A DNA stretch of 64,000 nt from Vespula vulgaris (GCF_905475345.1 NC_066592.1:7483501-7547500), one strand, 5' to 3'; counted from the first letter of the stretch, positions 1 to 12,968 are shown. Numbers and translations: made by a program. Notes: generated by a model from the sequence alone, not told the origin.

Positions 1-744
1 AAGTCTTTTGAATAAATAATTAATTGATAAAATTAAAAGAGGTTTTTAATCATTCTTACCTTAAAATGATCTAGTAGAATTCGAATGGAAAAATTCTCGA
101 AGAACGATACCTCGATTATAAAAGCAATCGATCGTTTAAAAGAAAATTAAGTACGAACAGCGGCGATTTGACTTTTGTTTAAATTTCAAACTTATCGGGC
201 TAATAAACGAATGTTGCAATTATACGTCAGTTATTTTTACCTATAAATTATCATTATACTTTTATCTTTGTATTTAAGACCTTTTATTTACAAATTTTTT
301 AAATCATTATAAGATTGAATATTATTTTATAATATATATATATATATGTAATACTATATATATATATACTATATGCGTATTTTAATAAGCATAAGTTACA
401 TTAAATATTAAACAAGTGAAGATCTTCAAATATTTTTTTCTTGCCAAACGTCAACGCAATTTATTTATTCGGAAATGGAAAACAATTTTTTTAAATAAAT
501 TACGAAAATGATCTTGGAGGACGAAATCTCGATATATTCGTCCTCCTGGCGATTAATGTTTTTATCTTGATCTATTCTATCTGCATCAAAGAAATTCTAA
601 ATTAGATAAATATAGAAACTGTTGCAAAAGATTAATGTGAATCTTTTAAAAAAAACTATGGTAAATATGTATTTTAAATATAAGAAAATATATATATATA
701 TAAATTTGGTCTAAATCAAATAATTAATTATAAATAATTCGTAG
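1..744. other. AT-rich non-coding sequence, upstream side of a small gene
   Basis: No reading frame with family resemblance or good splice structure is visible. The stretch is AT-rich with short (TA)n runs near 333-370 and 690-705. Because the two exons at 745-1145 have no start codon, part of this stretch may be an intron or 5' end of that gene. Confidence 0.5.
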
Positions 745-1145
745 ACTTCTCGTCGAAAAATTTGTTGTTGCCCTTATGTTCATAAATGTCAAAAATTTTT
801 TCCTAAAGGTGAGTAAAGTTTTTTTTATTATTGAAGAACTATTATTTTATTCATTTATCGAATGTTTTTCTTATTTAATACTTAGATAAAGCATTGTCCA
901 AAAGTCAAGAAGGATATGTAACAAATGATAATTTCATCCTCATTGGTGCCAAATATATATTAGACTTATATCACAGTACACGTAAAAATATTCTTGCAGA
1001 TGACTTTTTGAGGTCTGTAGTAGTATCAATAACATTATTTGCAATTGGTACACAGCTTACTAGAGAACTATATACTTCAAAACTTTCACCAATTCTTCGT
1101 TGTAATTATAATTTTATTGATACACTCTGTGTAACTAGTTTATAA
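745..1145 (+). CDS. 3' exons of a small unrecognised protein with one membrane segment (5' end not found)
   Basis: Two exons, 745-808 and 886-1145, join in phase 1 through a donor GTGAGT and an acceptor TTAG. They read TSRRKICCCPYVHKCQKFF.. followed by DKALSKSQEGYVTNDNF and end with TAA at 1143-1145. There is no Met in frame, so a start codon must lie in an upstream exon or outside the window. The acceptor for the first exon is assumed to be the AG at 743-744. A hydrophobic stretch (LRSVVVSITLFAIGTQLT) could be one transmembrane helix, and the N-terminal part has a Cys-rich CCCPYVHKC motif. I do not recognise the family. It is transcribed toward SDE2 (tail-to-tail). Confidence 0.5.
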
Positions 1146-1214
1146 CTTATATTAATTTAATTATCTTACAATCTGTAATTATTCTGTATCTAAGATCATA
1201 AACAAAATTTACTA

Positions 1215-1223
1215 TATATTTAC

Positions 1224-1255
<32 letters not shown>

Positions 1256-1327
1256 TGTATATATGTATGTATGTATATATGTATGTATATATATATGTAT
1301 GTATGTATGTATGTATATATATATATT
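1215..1327. repeat. (GTAT)n / (AT)n microsatellite
   Basis: Tandem GTAT/ATGT tetranucleotides mixed with AT dinucleotides, lying between two convergent genes. The surrounding 1146-1519 has no coding signal. Confidence 0.9.
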
Positions 1328-1490
1328 TATTTACTTATTAGTATTATAAAAAATAATTATTTCAAATTATATGATAATTAAGTAAAATACTTATAAACCA
1401 CAAATTTCTAATATATAAAATAATGGATTGAATTAATTACTATAAAAATATAATATAAACTATCAATAAATAAATAAGAGAAAGCAAAAT

Positions 1491-1500
1491 TTTATTTATT
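1491..1500 (-). terminator. Poly(A) signal of SDE2 (two overlapping AATAAA)
   Basis: On the minus strand this reads AATAAATAAA, about 20 bp after the SDE2 stop codon, implying a very short 3'UTR. Confidence 0.6.
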
Positions 1501-1519
1501 CTACTATTTCAGTAAATTT

Positions 1520-2697
1520 TTAGAATTTAGATTCTACTTCTGTAATGTCCATGGAAGTTACAACTTCATTTTTTTCAACATTCTCTATCAGATTATTATT
1601 TATTATTAAAACTTCATTCTTTTTATCTACTTTTTCATTGTTAGAATCTACCACTTTTTCTTCACTACTTTCAACTGAAATGTCATTAGTAACTTCATTA
1701 GCAACTTCATTCTTTTTATCTACTTTTTCACTTTTAGAATCTACTATTTTTTCTTCATTACTTTCAATTGAAATGTCAGTACATGCATTCATATTTTCAG
1801 AAGTAATTGAATCTACAACCTTTGTTTCATTTAGTTTATCATTATCTCTTTCAGTTTCATCACTGGAACGTCCACTATCATTAGATATTTGTTGCTCAAA
1901 TTTATTAGATTTTGCTGGTTCACTATCTTCTGTATCACTATCATCTGAAGTATCAAGCTCATCAGAATCAATATCTAAATCTAATATTGTTTTCTTCTTA
2001 TTACTTTTAACTTCTTCTTCACATTTTCTTTTAATACTTGAACCTCCAGCAATAGCAACTTTAAAACCTTCTTCTACTGCATCTCCAATTTTTTCTGTCA
2101 AAATTGATCTCTCTTTTTCATAATTTTGATCTTTAAATTCATGCTTTGGTTCTGCACAAAGCCTCTCTAACTTTTTCTTTTTACGTTCTGCTGCTTCTTC
2201 TTTACGTTTTGCTTGCTTTTCAATCCAAGCTTTAAGTCTTTTCTCTTCATTTATATCTCTTAATCTACGCCCACTTAAATCTCTACAAGCCTCGCGATTT
2301 GTAGTTTTTTCAATTTGAGCACCTATGGCCCGTAACATGGAACCAAAACCACCTTTTCCACCCAATAATTTTGGAATAATAGTCGCACAGCCATCCAAGA
2401 ATATATCACTTTCATTAATAATTCGGCCATTATGAACTATATAAAAATTTTTTCTTGGTAGACCCTTTATAAAAGTAAAGCATTATACATAAATTAATAA
2501 TAATAATTTACTTATAAGTTATCTCTGGGACAAAAATTTCAAGAATGACGATATACTCAATTACAAGGTTAGATTTTATATTTTTTACTTACAATTATTT
2601 CTTCAAATTGCTCCCATATTTTGCCGACTGAGAACGATTCATCACTAACAAATATTTGTTCTGAAGATCTTCCAGTACAAATTTGTACATTTATCAT
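1520..2697 (-). CDS. SDE2: SDE2 homologue, replication-stress and splicing regulator
   Basis: Two exons on the minus strand: 2697-2593 (35 codons, donor GTAAGT) and 2464-1520, joined in phase 0, giving 349 residues. Exon 1 and the start of exon 2 (MINVQICTGRSSEQIFV..) form the ubiquitin-like N-terminus. It ends at the motif LLGGKGGFGSMLRAIG, the conserved GG~KGG site where SDE2 proteins are cut to release the processed KGG-form. The following block (NREACRDLSGRRLRDINEE, then KRLKAWIEKQ and a basic coiled-coil) is the hallmark Sde2 domain. The C-terminal half is acidic, Ser/Asp/Glu/Asn-rich, with two similar repeats (about VDSKSEKVDKKNEVANEV and VDSNNEKVDKKNEVLI). I see no clear C-terminal SAP domain of the kind in vertebrate SDE2. 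In other species SDE2 acts in intron-specific splicing and, with PCNA, in the replication-stress response; that role is family knowledge. It is divergent from MCM5. Confidence 0.93.
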
Positions 2698-3022
2698 GTT
2701 TATATTTCACTTACTTTCGAAGATCTATAAAGAAACAACGCAATTCTTGTAATGGATCACGATATATTAGTAGAAATAATAATATCACCTCGATTTATCA
2801 CTGCGCCACCTAGCCTTACGGGATAAAATTAAAATTGTGAAATCCGACCAATGAAATACTACTTTAAAATAAATAATACTTGAGAAGCGACCTCTATATA
2901 AATTTTCTAATATAATGCTATAGGGCGGTTTGGAAAATAATACGACTCTTTCCCGCCAAATTTATTGCAGCAAATGGCTGTAATAATTTAGTTTTAACCA
3001 TAAACGGTATTAAGTATTTAAT
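2698..3022. promoter_or_regulatory. Shared divergent promoter of SDE2 and MCM5
   Basis: Only 325 bp separate the two start codons, so both promoters and 5'UTRs lie here. The segment contains one strong E2F motif (2949-2960) and a GC-richer spot around 2805-2820. The 5'UTR limits cannot be read from sequence alone. Confidence 0.75.
2949..2960. promoter_or_regulatory. E2F/DP binding site (TTTCCCGCCAAA)
   Basis: TTTCCCGCCAAA contains the consensus TTTSSCGC on the + strand, and TTTGGCGGGAAA reads the same class of site on the other strand. It lies 62 bp upstream of the MCM5 start codon. MCM genes are classical E2F targets in animals, so it is likely to time MCM5, and possibly SDE2, to G1/S. Confidence 0.8.
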
Positions 3023-5879
3023 ATGGAAGGTTTTGACAATCCAGGTATATTTTTTTCAGATAATTTTTCTGTAAATGAAGCTTCTGAATCTCAAGGTAAT
3101 TTACAAGCTTCTAAAAAGAAATTCAAAGAATTTATCAGACAATTTCATGAAGGCAATTTTAATTACAAATACCGGTACATAATTTATATGATTATTTTAT
3201 GAATAATTACTTTCATTTTTAATAATTTATGAAATATCAAATCGATGTGTATCTATTATTTTTTAATTTTATATCAGAGATACTCTCAAAAGAAATTATA
3301 ATCTTGGTCAATACTACCTTGAGATCAATTTAGAAGATTTGGCAGCTTTTGATGAATCTCTTGCTGAAAAAGTTCATAAACTTCCAACGGAATATCTATC
3401 AATCCTTGAAGAAGCTGCACAAGATGTTGCTGATGAGCTTACAGCTCCTCGTCCTGAGGGAGAAGAAAAAGTTGAGGAAATACAAATACTTTTATCGTCT
3501 GATGCAAATCCAAGTTCTTTAAGAGGCATGAAGGTAATTAGTTATCTATAGAATAATCTGCAAAATAGTGACTATTATTTTTTATTATTTTTAACATAAA
3601 AAAGTAAATATATTTTCTTGATGTTTCTTATATAAAATATTTTATATCTTCATAGCCAGATATTGTATCAAAACTTATAAAAATTCCTGGTATTGTTGTT
3701 TCTGCTTCTGGAATTAGATCTAAAGCAACAAAAATTGCAATACAATGTCGTTCATGTAGAGTTGTGCAAACTAACATTGCCATTAAACCAGGATTAGAAG
3801 GATATGCTCTGCCAAGAAAATGTACTACGTATGTATTCTTCAATACAAAATATTATCTCTCCTATTTTCATTCCTATATTGATGGAATATAATCTCAAAT
3901 AACATGAATATTATCTTTTAGAGAACAAGCTGGTAGACCAAAATGTCCATTGGACCCATTTTTTATAATGCCAGATAAATGCAAATGTGTTGATTTCCAA
4001 GTTTTAAAATTACAAGAATTACCAGAACACATTCCACAGGGTGAAATGCCAAGACATCTACAGTTATATTGTGATCGTTATTTATGTGATAGAGTTGTAC
4101 CTGGAAATAGAGTTCTTATTCTCGGTATATATTCCATTAAAAAAGTTTCCAAAACAGGTGAAAGAGGAAACAGAAGAGATAAAGCTTTAATTGGTGTGCG
4201 AGCACCTTATATAAGAGTTGTGGGTATTTTTGTTGATGGAGAAAACACAGGAAGTGGTAAAATATGTTATTATTATAAAAATCTTAATCTTAGTTTAAAA
4301 CTTTTTTCTTACCAAATTATATTAATATATCACTTTTAGGTGTACAATCATGCATTACGTCGGAGGAGGAAGATTTATTCAGACGTTTAGCAGCTGATTC
4401 AAATTTGTATGAAAGAATTGCAAAAAGTATTGCACCCAGTATTTTTGGTGCAATGGACATTAAGAAAGCAATTGCATGTTTATTATTTGGTGGTTCAAGA
4501 AAAAGAATGCCTGATGGTTTATGTCGAAGAGGAGACATTAATATTTTAATGTTAGGTGATCCAGGTACTGCTAAATCACAATTATTAAAATTTGTAGAGA
4601 CAGTTGCACCAATTGGTGTATATACATCTGGTAAAGGAAGCTCAGCTGCTGGTCTTACTGCATCCGTATCTAGAGATTCTATTACAGTTAGTACCAATAA
4701 TATACGACTAATACACCTCCTTTTTTTTTGTTTAATACTTTGATCATTTGTAGAGGAACTTTATAATGGAAGGTGGTGCTATGGTATTGGCGGATGGTGG
4801 TGTTGTTTGCATAGACGAATTTGACAAAATGAAAGAAGATGATCGAGTCGCAATTCATGAAGCTATGGAACAACAAACCATATCGATTGCAAAAGCAGGC
4901 ATAACAACGACTTTAAATACAAGATGTTCTGTATTAGCAGCTGCAAATTCTATTTTTGGCCGATGGGATGATATAAAAGGCGAAGAAAATATAGATTTTA
5001 TGCCAACTATTCTTTCTCGTTTTGATATGATATTCATTGTTAAAGATGAACATGAAGAGAACAGAGATATTACATTAGCTAAGCACGTTTTAAATATACA
5101 TACTAATGCTGGTCAATTAACTGAGCAATTGATAGAAGGAGAACTTCCATTACATGTACTCAAAAGATACATACATTATTGTAGATTGTAAGATTATTTT
5201 TTTACTACTTTTTTTATATTACAAACAACATGAACACATTATATGATTAATGTAATTATGTGTTTTCTACAGAAAATCTGGTCCAAGACTTAATAAAGAA
5301 GCAGGTGAAAAACTAAAGAATCATTATGTAAGAATGCGTGCTAGTACAAGAGAGCATGAAAAAGGAAGTGAAAAACGATTATCCATACCAATTACTGTCC
5401 GTCAATTAGAAGCTGTTATAAGAATTTCTGAAGCTTTAGCAAAAATGCAACTTCTACCTTTTGCTACTGAAATTCATGTTAATGAAGCTCTAAGATTATT
5501 TCAAGTTTCTACATTAGATGCCGCTATGTCTGGTTCATTAGCTGGTAAGATGTGTTTGTGTAACAAATATCTATTAATTATTAATTAAAAGTCAGAAAAT
5601 TATTTTTATAATATACGTATCCATAATATTAATACATTATGTTGTACAGGTGCAGAAGGATTCACTTCAGAAGAAGATCATGAGATATTGTCTCGCCTTG
5701 AAAAACAATTAAAAAGTAGATTCCCTATTGGAAATCAAGTCTCAGAACAAAACATTGTTAATGACTTTCTTAAACAAAAATATCCAGAACGTGCTATTTA
5801 CAAAGTTATACACACGATGATTCGTCGTGGAGAGCTTCAGCATCGAATGCAACGAAAAATGTTATACAGGTTATATTAA
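3023..5879 (+). CDS. Mcm5: DNA replication licensing factor MCM5
   Basis: Eight exons: 3023-3174, 3278-3533, 3656-3828, 3922-4256, 4340-4686, 4754-5187, 5273-5544 and 5650-5879. All phases close and give 732 residues, very near the usual MCM5 length of about 734. The start MEGFDNPGIFFSDNF and the end MQRKMLYRLY are typical of MCM5. The N-terminal domain carries a Cys-rich zinc-binding segment (CRSC..KCTT..KCP). The AAA+ core shows Walker A GDPGTAKS (residues 378-385), Walker B CIDEFD (D442, E443) and the arginine-finger SRFDM. MCM5 is one of six subunits of the MCM2-7 ring, the motor of the replicative helicase loaded at origins; that is family knowledge. The exon 5 donor is GTTAGT (4687), which is less common. 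Expression is probably E2F-controlled through the site at 2949. Confidence 0.97.
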
Positions 5880-5952
5880 AATATAAAAAAAAAAGCTTTC
5901 ATTGTATAATTAATTTTGTGCATTTTGTTCAATACTCCATACAATTTACTCT

Positions 5953-5958
5953 TTTATT
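5953..5958 (-). terminator. Poly(A) signal for the aldo-keto reductase
   Basis: AATAAA on the minus strand, 55 bp beyond the reductase stop codon and within the 133-bp gap between this gene and the convergent MCM5 gene. The 3'UTRs of the two genes probably abut or overlap. Confidence 0.5.
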
Positions 5959-6012
5959 TTTTTTTATATAATTCTATATTTTTAAATTATATAACAAGAG
6001 CAAATCCTTTGC

Positions 6013-7493
6013 TCATGATGTCAACTCAGTTTTAAATGGATAAAGTGGGTGCTTTTCAACCCTAAAATAAAAATAAGAATGAAAATATATGGAAAAAAAA
6101 AAAAACAAATTTATTGTGCACAAATTATTTCAAATAATGAAACATTGAAGAATTATTAAAGTTACGATTTATTACTTACCCTTTGAAAAATAGGAAATTG
6201 AATATTCGGCCATCTGTACCTTTGTCTAAAGCATTTAAAGTATTTATATCTTCTTCTGTTAAAACGAAATCAAAAATATTGATATTGGATTTAATTCTAT
6301 CTTGTGAAGAACTTTTTGGAATAACAATAATTCCTTGTTGTACCAAATGTCGTAACAACACTTGTGCTGTTGTTTTTTTATATTTATTAGCCATTTCAAG
6401 TACAACAGGATGTCCAAGAAGATCAGGAAAGTTTTCTGTACTATAATTATATTTTGTTTGAAAATGGAATTTAGCTCCAGGTGATGCTAATGGGCTGTAA
6501 GCTGTTACATGTATATTGTGCTTTTGACAAAATTCTCTTATTGGTTTCTGTTGTAGATATGCATGCAATTCAACCTATTAAAAAAAGATATTTACATTGA
6601 CTATTCTTTTTGATCATAAAATTATATAATAAGTTCATGATATCAACAACATGTATACCTGCAAGTTGGTTGGTTTTATTTGTGCATTTTTATATACTTC
6701 TAATATTTGTGCTTCATTAAAATTACTTAAACCTATAGATTTAACAAGTCCTTTTGCTACTTGTTTTTCCATTTCCTAAAAATGTAAATTAATTATAATA
6801 TTATTATAAGCAAATGAAGGGAGAAGGACCTGTATCTGTAATATCAATTGCATGTTATACCTTCCATACAGAAACTGGATCCGTATCTAAATCAAGTATG
6901 TAACTACCGTCTTCTAAAGTTGCAGGAGCATATACATTTTTATCTAATATAAAGGCAAATGGCATGTGGATCAAATACATATCCAAATAATCTAAGCCAA
7001 GACGTTCTAATGATAATTTAAGAAATTTTTCAACGTCTGATGGTCGATTACCATAATGGGGTAACTATAAAAAAGATAATATATTTTCTAATAAAATTAT
7101 TAAAAAATATAAAAATCTTATTCTTTTTATATACAATTCAATTACCTTTGACGTAATAAAAAGTTCTTCACGTTTACCACCTTTATTAAACCAATTATTT
7201 AAACTTTTTCCAATTGCTTCTTCGTTATTGTAATTAAATGCAGTATCAATATGTCTGTAACCACATTCTAAAGCAGTCCCAACAGCAGCTTCAATTTCTT
7301 CAGGTTTAGCCTTGTAAATGTAATAAAAGAGAAGATATATTTAGTTTGTAAATAAATGATTATAATACATTTTTTCTATTATATTAATTATTAAAAATTT
7401 TGTTTATATAAAAAGTTCTTATTTCATCACCTGCCATGTTCCTAAACCTACAGTAGGCATATCATGACCAGATGATAATTTTACAGAATGCAT
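6013..7493 (-). CDS. Aldo-keto reductase (AKR1-type NADPH-dependent carbonyl reductase)
   Basis: Six minus-strand exons: 7493-7431, 7310-7146, 7064-6861, 6775-6659, 6574-6180 and 6061-6013. They join in phase to give 330 residues, normal for AKR1 enzymes. The start MHSVKLSSGHDMPTVGLGTW is the conserved AKR N-terminus. The catalytic tetrad is present: Asp and Tyr in HIDTAFNYNNEEAIG, Lys in LFITSK and His in YLIHMP. The cofactor region includes GLSNFN and IPKSSSQDRIKSN. The last exon gives VEKHPLYPFKTELTS. These cytosolic (alpha/beta)8-barrel enzymes reduce aldehydes and ketones with NADPH; the substrate cannot be assigned here. The start is the first Met and is followed directly by family-typical sequence. 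Confidence 0.93.
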
Positions 7494-8696
7494 ATTTGGT
7501 CTTCTACAGTTGAGATCTGGAAATAATGTTTAGTTACGTTATACAATTCATAGGAAGATATGTTATGCTTTAATTTTCTACAGAATATACTGTTTTCAAT
7601 AAATAATTTTTGATGATATTAATATTAAGCAAACACGCAATTAGTTTTCTAAGTACTACTGATATTTCGGTAAAGACTGTTGCTAAAGTTAGACCTGTCC
7701 CTCTTTTCTCACATATAGATTGCAAGCAGTATATGCAGAGTATTACATATATATGTAGTTCAATGTATAAGTATCGATTTGCAGCTTGTCTTGCGCATGA
7801 AACTATTGAAATTAACGTCTGGCAAATGCATTTTCCGTGACAATAAACGTTCTCTTTTGTAAAGCAAATTATTAAAAGAAAATTATTTAATTACCGTACG
7901 ATAAATTAGTGGTGAAATGAATGCTCCTATGAAATGTTTTAACAAATTGCACTTTATATAAGATTTTTAAAGGATTTGTATTAACAAATTTGTTTACGAA
8001 GAAAGTTTGAAAGCATAAAATTGAATATCGGTAGTTCATTGTTACAAAAAAAAACAAATTGTAAACGAACTATTAAACTACAGACAAGATTATAAAATAG
8101 TAAGATGTCCACTGATTATTTTACAACTCTTCAACGATAGATTACAATGAAGAGAGAAAAAGAGAGAGAGGAGAGGAAGGCGGGGGAGTTTAATATTCCT
8201 TTAATACTATTTTTAAATTAAAAAATATATTCTATTACCATAAAAATATGAGATTATGACAAATACGTAATGGAAGTTTCTCCCGCGGCGATATAGATGG
8301 CAGTGTTAGTCATACGTACACATGACCTACGTCATAAGTATATTCGATAAACGACAACTTCACTCAACTGTAATAGTTAGAATTAAAACGATTGTTTTTT
8401 ATTTCTTCAAGTATTAAAAAAATTATAATTACATATTGAGAGTAATAATTAATATATTGGAATTATATATCAAATACAAATATTTTTTTCGATATATTTT
8501 CTGATGAGTAACAAAAATAATTATCATTGTTAATTCTGCGACTATATTCATTTTGAATTATATCGAAAACTGTTTATCAGTACTGATTCGTACAAAGTGT
8601 AATACAATGTAAAATTGAAATATATTTTTATATTTATGTGTGAAAACTTTATATTGTACTTTTGTGCAGAATAGTAAAATAATTCCAACATCAAAT
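7494..8696. promoter_or_regulatory. Divergent intergenic region between the reductase and the RhoGAP gene
   Basis: About 1.2 kb without coding evidence. A short GA-rich tract lies at 8155-8185, followed by a GC-richer patch at 8281-8340 (with CCCGCGGCG) that is the best promoter candidate for one or both genes. An open frame at 7610-7840 has no family character and is not called. Confidence 0.45.
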
Positions 8697-11600
8697 ATGT
8701 TGATTTATGATGTTCTACATAAAGAAAAAGTGTATGAAATCGTTATTAACGATCTCAGAAACATCGGGATAAAATATCGCTTTAAAAAGAATGCGATTAA
8801 AACAGATAAATTTGAAAGAAGTAAAAATATTTCAAAGAAAGTCTTCAGAACACCTTTATCATATCAACCATTAGATGTTGTTAATCTATCATCAGGTGGC
8901 ATAGTTCATGTGCCTGTATTCGTCAGTCAGGCATCTGCATTTCTTGAAAAACATATAACTCAAGAAGGTTTATTCAGAAAAGCTGGATCTCATATGAGAC
9001 AGAAAGAATTAATGGCATATTTGGATAAAGGTTCTTTATTAGGAGAAAAAAACCATGCGATTGATGTTGCTAATTGTTTAAAAACGTTCTTCAGGGATCT
9101 TCCAGAGCCACTAATTCCATATACATATCATGATTTATTTTTACACTGTGCAATGTTAAAAAACCACCGTGTTCAAGCATTGTTATTAGCTTGTGTATTG
9201 TTACCACCTTATCATTTAAATACTTTAGCATTCATAATGGAATTTTTAAAAAAGGTATCTCTTTATGAGAAACAAAACAAAATGAGTATTGATAATTTAG
9301 CGAAAGTTATTGGTCCTAATATTATGCCTTTAAGAGAAGTTACTATGATGGCAGTTCAAAGCAGACTTGAATTGCATTTAATTATTGTGAAGGTAATATA
9401 TTAAGTTTTTTAAAGTTCTGGATTGAAATTATAAAAAAAAATAAATACATGCTGAAATATTGATCTTTTTTCTAGATTTTAATAGAAAATGCTGAAAATA
9501 TTGGCGTTTTACCAGAGCATATAACACATCTTATTTTATCTGAAGTAATTGGTAGCATTGATAACGAATTGGATCTATCAGATTCACAACTACATGGAAA
9601 ATTGAAGAAAAAGAAATATCGCAGTGGAAGTCTTACGCGTAAGCCACATCTAAGTGCCTCTAACCTGAATCTAAGTATGTCTATATAAACCTAACATATC
9701 TATTCACATACTCTATATAGAAGACTAATTTTTTATTTATCTTTCAACAATTAACAATACTAACCCTCATACATTATAATAAAGAGCTTTACTAGATTGA
9801 TCTTGTAAATACATGTGTAAAGATACTAACAATATCTTAATTTGAATCTTTGCTAACATGACTATGGATTGAATTGTACATAGTAGAAATAAATATTGTT
9901 TATGTAATTTATATTATCTAATGTAATTTCATATTACATTTTGTATAGGAATGCTCCATGGTTTAAAGAAGATAGTTGGAAAAAGTAATTCACCTATAAA
10001 TGCAGAAATAAACGAGAATCAAGATTCTGTTACAAACTCAAATATGACATGTACATCATCCACTAAATCTACAAAGAAAAGGAAAGTCATTGAATGGCTA
10101 GATCCACAAAGTACTAAAAAAAAGTATGTATGAAAAAAAATATTCAGAGAATTTTTACTTATAAATAAGTGTACTATAGTCTACAATCTCATATTTTAGG
10201 AGGATTAGTGACAAAATAGAAAAATCTAAAAAAACTGGTTTGAGTATAGATCGTTTTGTATCAAAAAATAAACAAGTAAGTATAAATTAATAAATAATAC
10301 TTAATAATATTTTTATTATGCTATAATTTAATCATTTTATTTAATTTGTATCTTTCACATATTTAGATTTACATACTCTCCTTGATATTTCAGAAGGTAG
10401 ATTCAAGTTCAAGTATACTTACATTTAATCCATATGCTGATAGACGGTGGAGTTTGGCACATAATTCTCCTATATCATTTGAACAGCGCAGAACAAATAG
10501 TGATGGTTCATTGCATCTAAAAAAGTCAATATTAAAAGAAACAGAAACTTCGAATTCTAATAATCGTAACAATTATAGTGATGTATTTGTTGATGCTGAT
10601 ATCAATTTATCAGATTATAATAATGAACAAGTATCATTAAAAAAGGAAGACAATAATACTGATAATCACTGGCATCTTAAATTTAATAAGAGTTCAGAGA
10701 AATTAAAACATACGAATAAACATTCAGAGACATCTATAGAAACAGCAGTAACAAAAGATGAATGTGAAGAATATGTAAGGATACCAAAGAGTGAATATGA
10801 AGAAATAAAAAATAGAGTTTCTGCTATCGAATCTCGTATATCGCAAGAATTTGGATATATTGATGATGTAAGAAATGAAAGTTTGGTAGAAAATTCTGTA
10901 AATAAAGTACAAACAGAGTATGAAAAAACGTTGGAAGAAGCAGGTATAAAAAATATTGTGACAGCCGATCATTTAGCAAGAAAACTTGGTAAAGAGCTAA
11001 AAATCAGAAGATCGAGTGAACGTAAAGTAATAAGATCCCCAAGTGCTCGAAAAATAGGAAGTTTACGAAGACGATCGCAAGAAAAAATTAAAAGGTAATT
11101 ATAGCATATATACAATATATATATATATATATATATATATACGTATACACATATGTATATAAATGGCAAAGTATATCAAATAATTAATAGAAAACATTAA
11201 TCATAACTTTTTCATTTGTAGTAAATGTATTAATCGTACCGATTCATGGCATGCATCTCAAGAGTGGCAACATAAATATAGAAATCAATCTAATGAACAA
11301 GAGTTAGTTTGTCTTGCAAATGAAGATCCAGATATAGCTGTCAAGCTAACAAAACAAGTATCAAGTTTGAGAAATGATTCATTATGCACTTCAGAGACAA
11401 ATACAAGATTGGAATTATTACAAAAACAGTTAAATGCCCTAATTTCTCATACAACAGAACATACAAGAGATTCACTAACTGATGATGAATCAATTATTAA
11501 AGACATTAATATGCATACACCAAAACAAAGTCCTTTAAAGTTCTCCGTTCGTAGAGCATCGTCTTTTCATGGCAATGAGTTTATAAACAATTCATTTTAC

Positions 11601-12575
11601 TTTAATCGAAAAGTCAAAGAATTGAAAAAAACCAATAGCCAACAAAATGTCTTTTTAAATAATGATTATCAAGATAGACAAAACAACATACCTCAAAATT
11701 GGAAAGAAACATCGATTTCTTGGAAGGATGCAGGTGATTATTTCAAATCTACTGTTCAGATACGTACGCCAGTTCCTCAAACGGGTCGAGCATCTGTTGC
11801 TAAACTTAGAACTCAAAATGCTGGCATGGTGTTAGCTAAAGCAAAACTATTTGATGAAAATACAATAAAGGTATCTACGTGTACGTTTGATAATGGTCAA
11901 AATCAAAAAGGTTATGTAGTAAATACAAACAAAAAAGAATTGGCAAAAGAATCTAAAAGTGAAAAAATAAATAACATGAATATAGAAAAGTCATGTTGTG
12001 ATTTGGAAACTAAACGTAATATTTCAATGCACAAAAGACTTGAAAGACATTCAAGAAATAGAGATTTGACTCAATTTCAATCATCAAAAATTTCTTTAAG
12101 AAATAAGAATAATTCAATGGATATATCATTAGAAATAAATGAAGAAGACTTTGAAAAACATTATAATAGACGACATTCTGAAAAATATAATCAAAATTTA
12201 TTAGAAAAAGGTAATAAATCACCAATGCAGAAATCGTACTATTCAAATGATCAAAACAATAGAGAAAAAAAGTGTAGTCCTCAAAAAGAAAATATAGTGA
12301 TAAGAAGTCCTTCGATATTGAAAAACACATCTACAAACAAAGTAGATGAGGAATCAAATGTGAATATTTATAAGTCTGAAAATGGAATATGTAAAACTCC
12401 ACGTATCAAAAGACCATTAGCTATTAAAACGCCTAAAAGTTCTAAATCTCTTGTGAGACGTCCTCCAATAGATACACGTAGAACACCTTTGAAAGCTATT
12501 GCACATTTAGAAGTATCAAAATATCAAAGTCCGAAGCGTATTTCAAAACCTAAAAATTTAATGAATGAACATTAA
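8697..12575 (+). CDS. ARHGAP11A-like: Rho GTPase-activating protein of ARHGAP11A type
   Basis: Six exons: 8697-9392, 9476-9674, 9949-10123, 10200-10275, 10394-11094 and 11222-12575. Phases close and give 1066 residues, close to vertebrate ARHGAP11A (about 1020). The RhoGAP domain (about residues 58-230) has the arginine finger in EGLFRKAGS (R94), FFRDLPEPLIP and NLAKVIGPNIM. The rest is a long Ser/Asn/Lys-rich, probably disordered tail with basic patches (KKRKVIEWLDP), a predicted helix (YEEIKNRVSAIESRISQEF) and TP/SP sites near the end (CKTPRIKRP, RRTPLKAI). The start ATG at 8697 is the first Met in this frame; a non-ATG extension upstream is possible but not needed. Members of this family stimulate GTP hydrolysis by RhoA and act in cell division and motility. 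The subfamily call rests on domain position and tail length; another RhoGAP with the same layout cannot be excluded. Confidence 0.85.
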
Positions 12576-12962
12576 GTACTAAGTTTTCGATAGAAAACTA
12601 TAATAATGAATGCTTCCAATATGTGGCCATATATGTGTGTAAGATTACATCCAGAAAGCTTTGTATTTAGAATTATTTTAAAATCTTGGATTTTGAAAAT
12701 TTCTAAAAGCTAGTCATCTACAATTGCTATATCGTGAAGGTATTACTAACCAAGTTCAAAATAGATGTCACACAGTCTATTATACATATAAAAATTTATT
12801 TTTTGTAATTGTATGCATAAATATAAACCATAGATGTAAGTCTAAATAATTTGTTCTTTAAGGAAATATTTAGTCTTATTTTATTTATTAACATAGTTTT
12901 GTATAATACTGTACTTTTATACTGCATTTACTATTTTGTATATCAATTTTCTGAAAAGTGTT

Positions 12963-12968
12963 AATAAA
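12963..12968 (+). terminator. Candidate poly(A) signal of the RhoGAP gene
   Basis: AATAAA about 390 bp after the stop codon, the clearest hexamer downstream of the gene. Confidence 0.4.

Noticed and set aside
1545..2123. 192-codon open frame on the + strand
   Set aside because: It is the antisense shadow of SDE2 exon 2; its Ser/Leu/Phe-rich composition mirrors the Glu/Lys/Asn-rich real protein.
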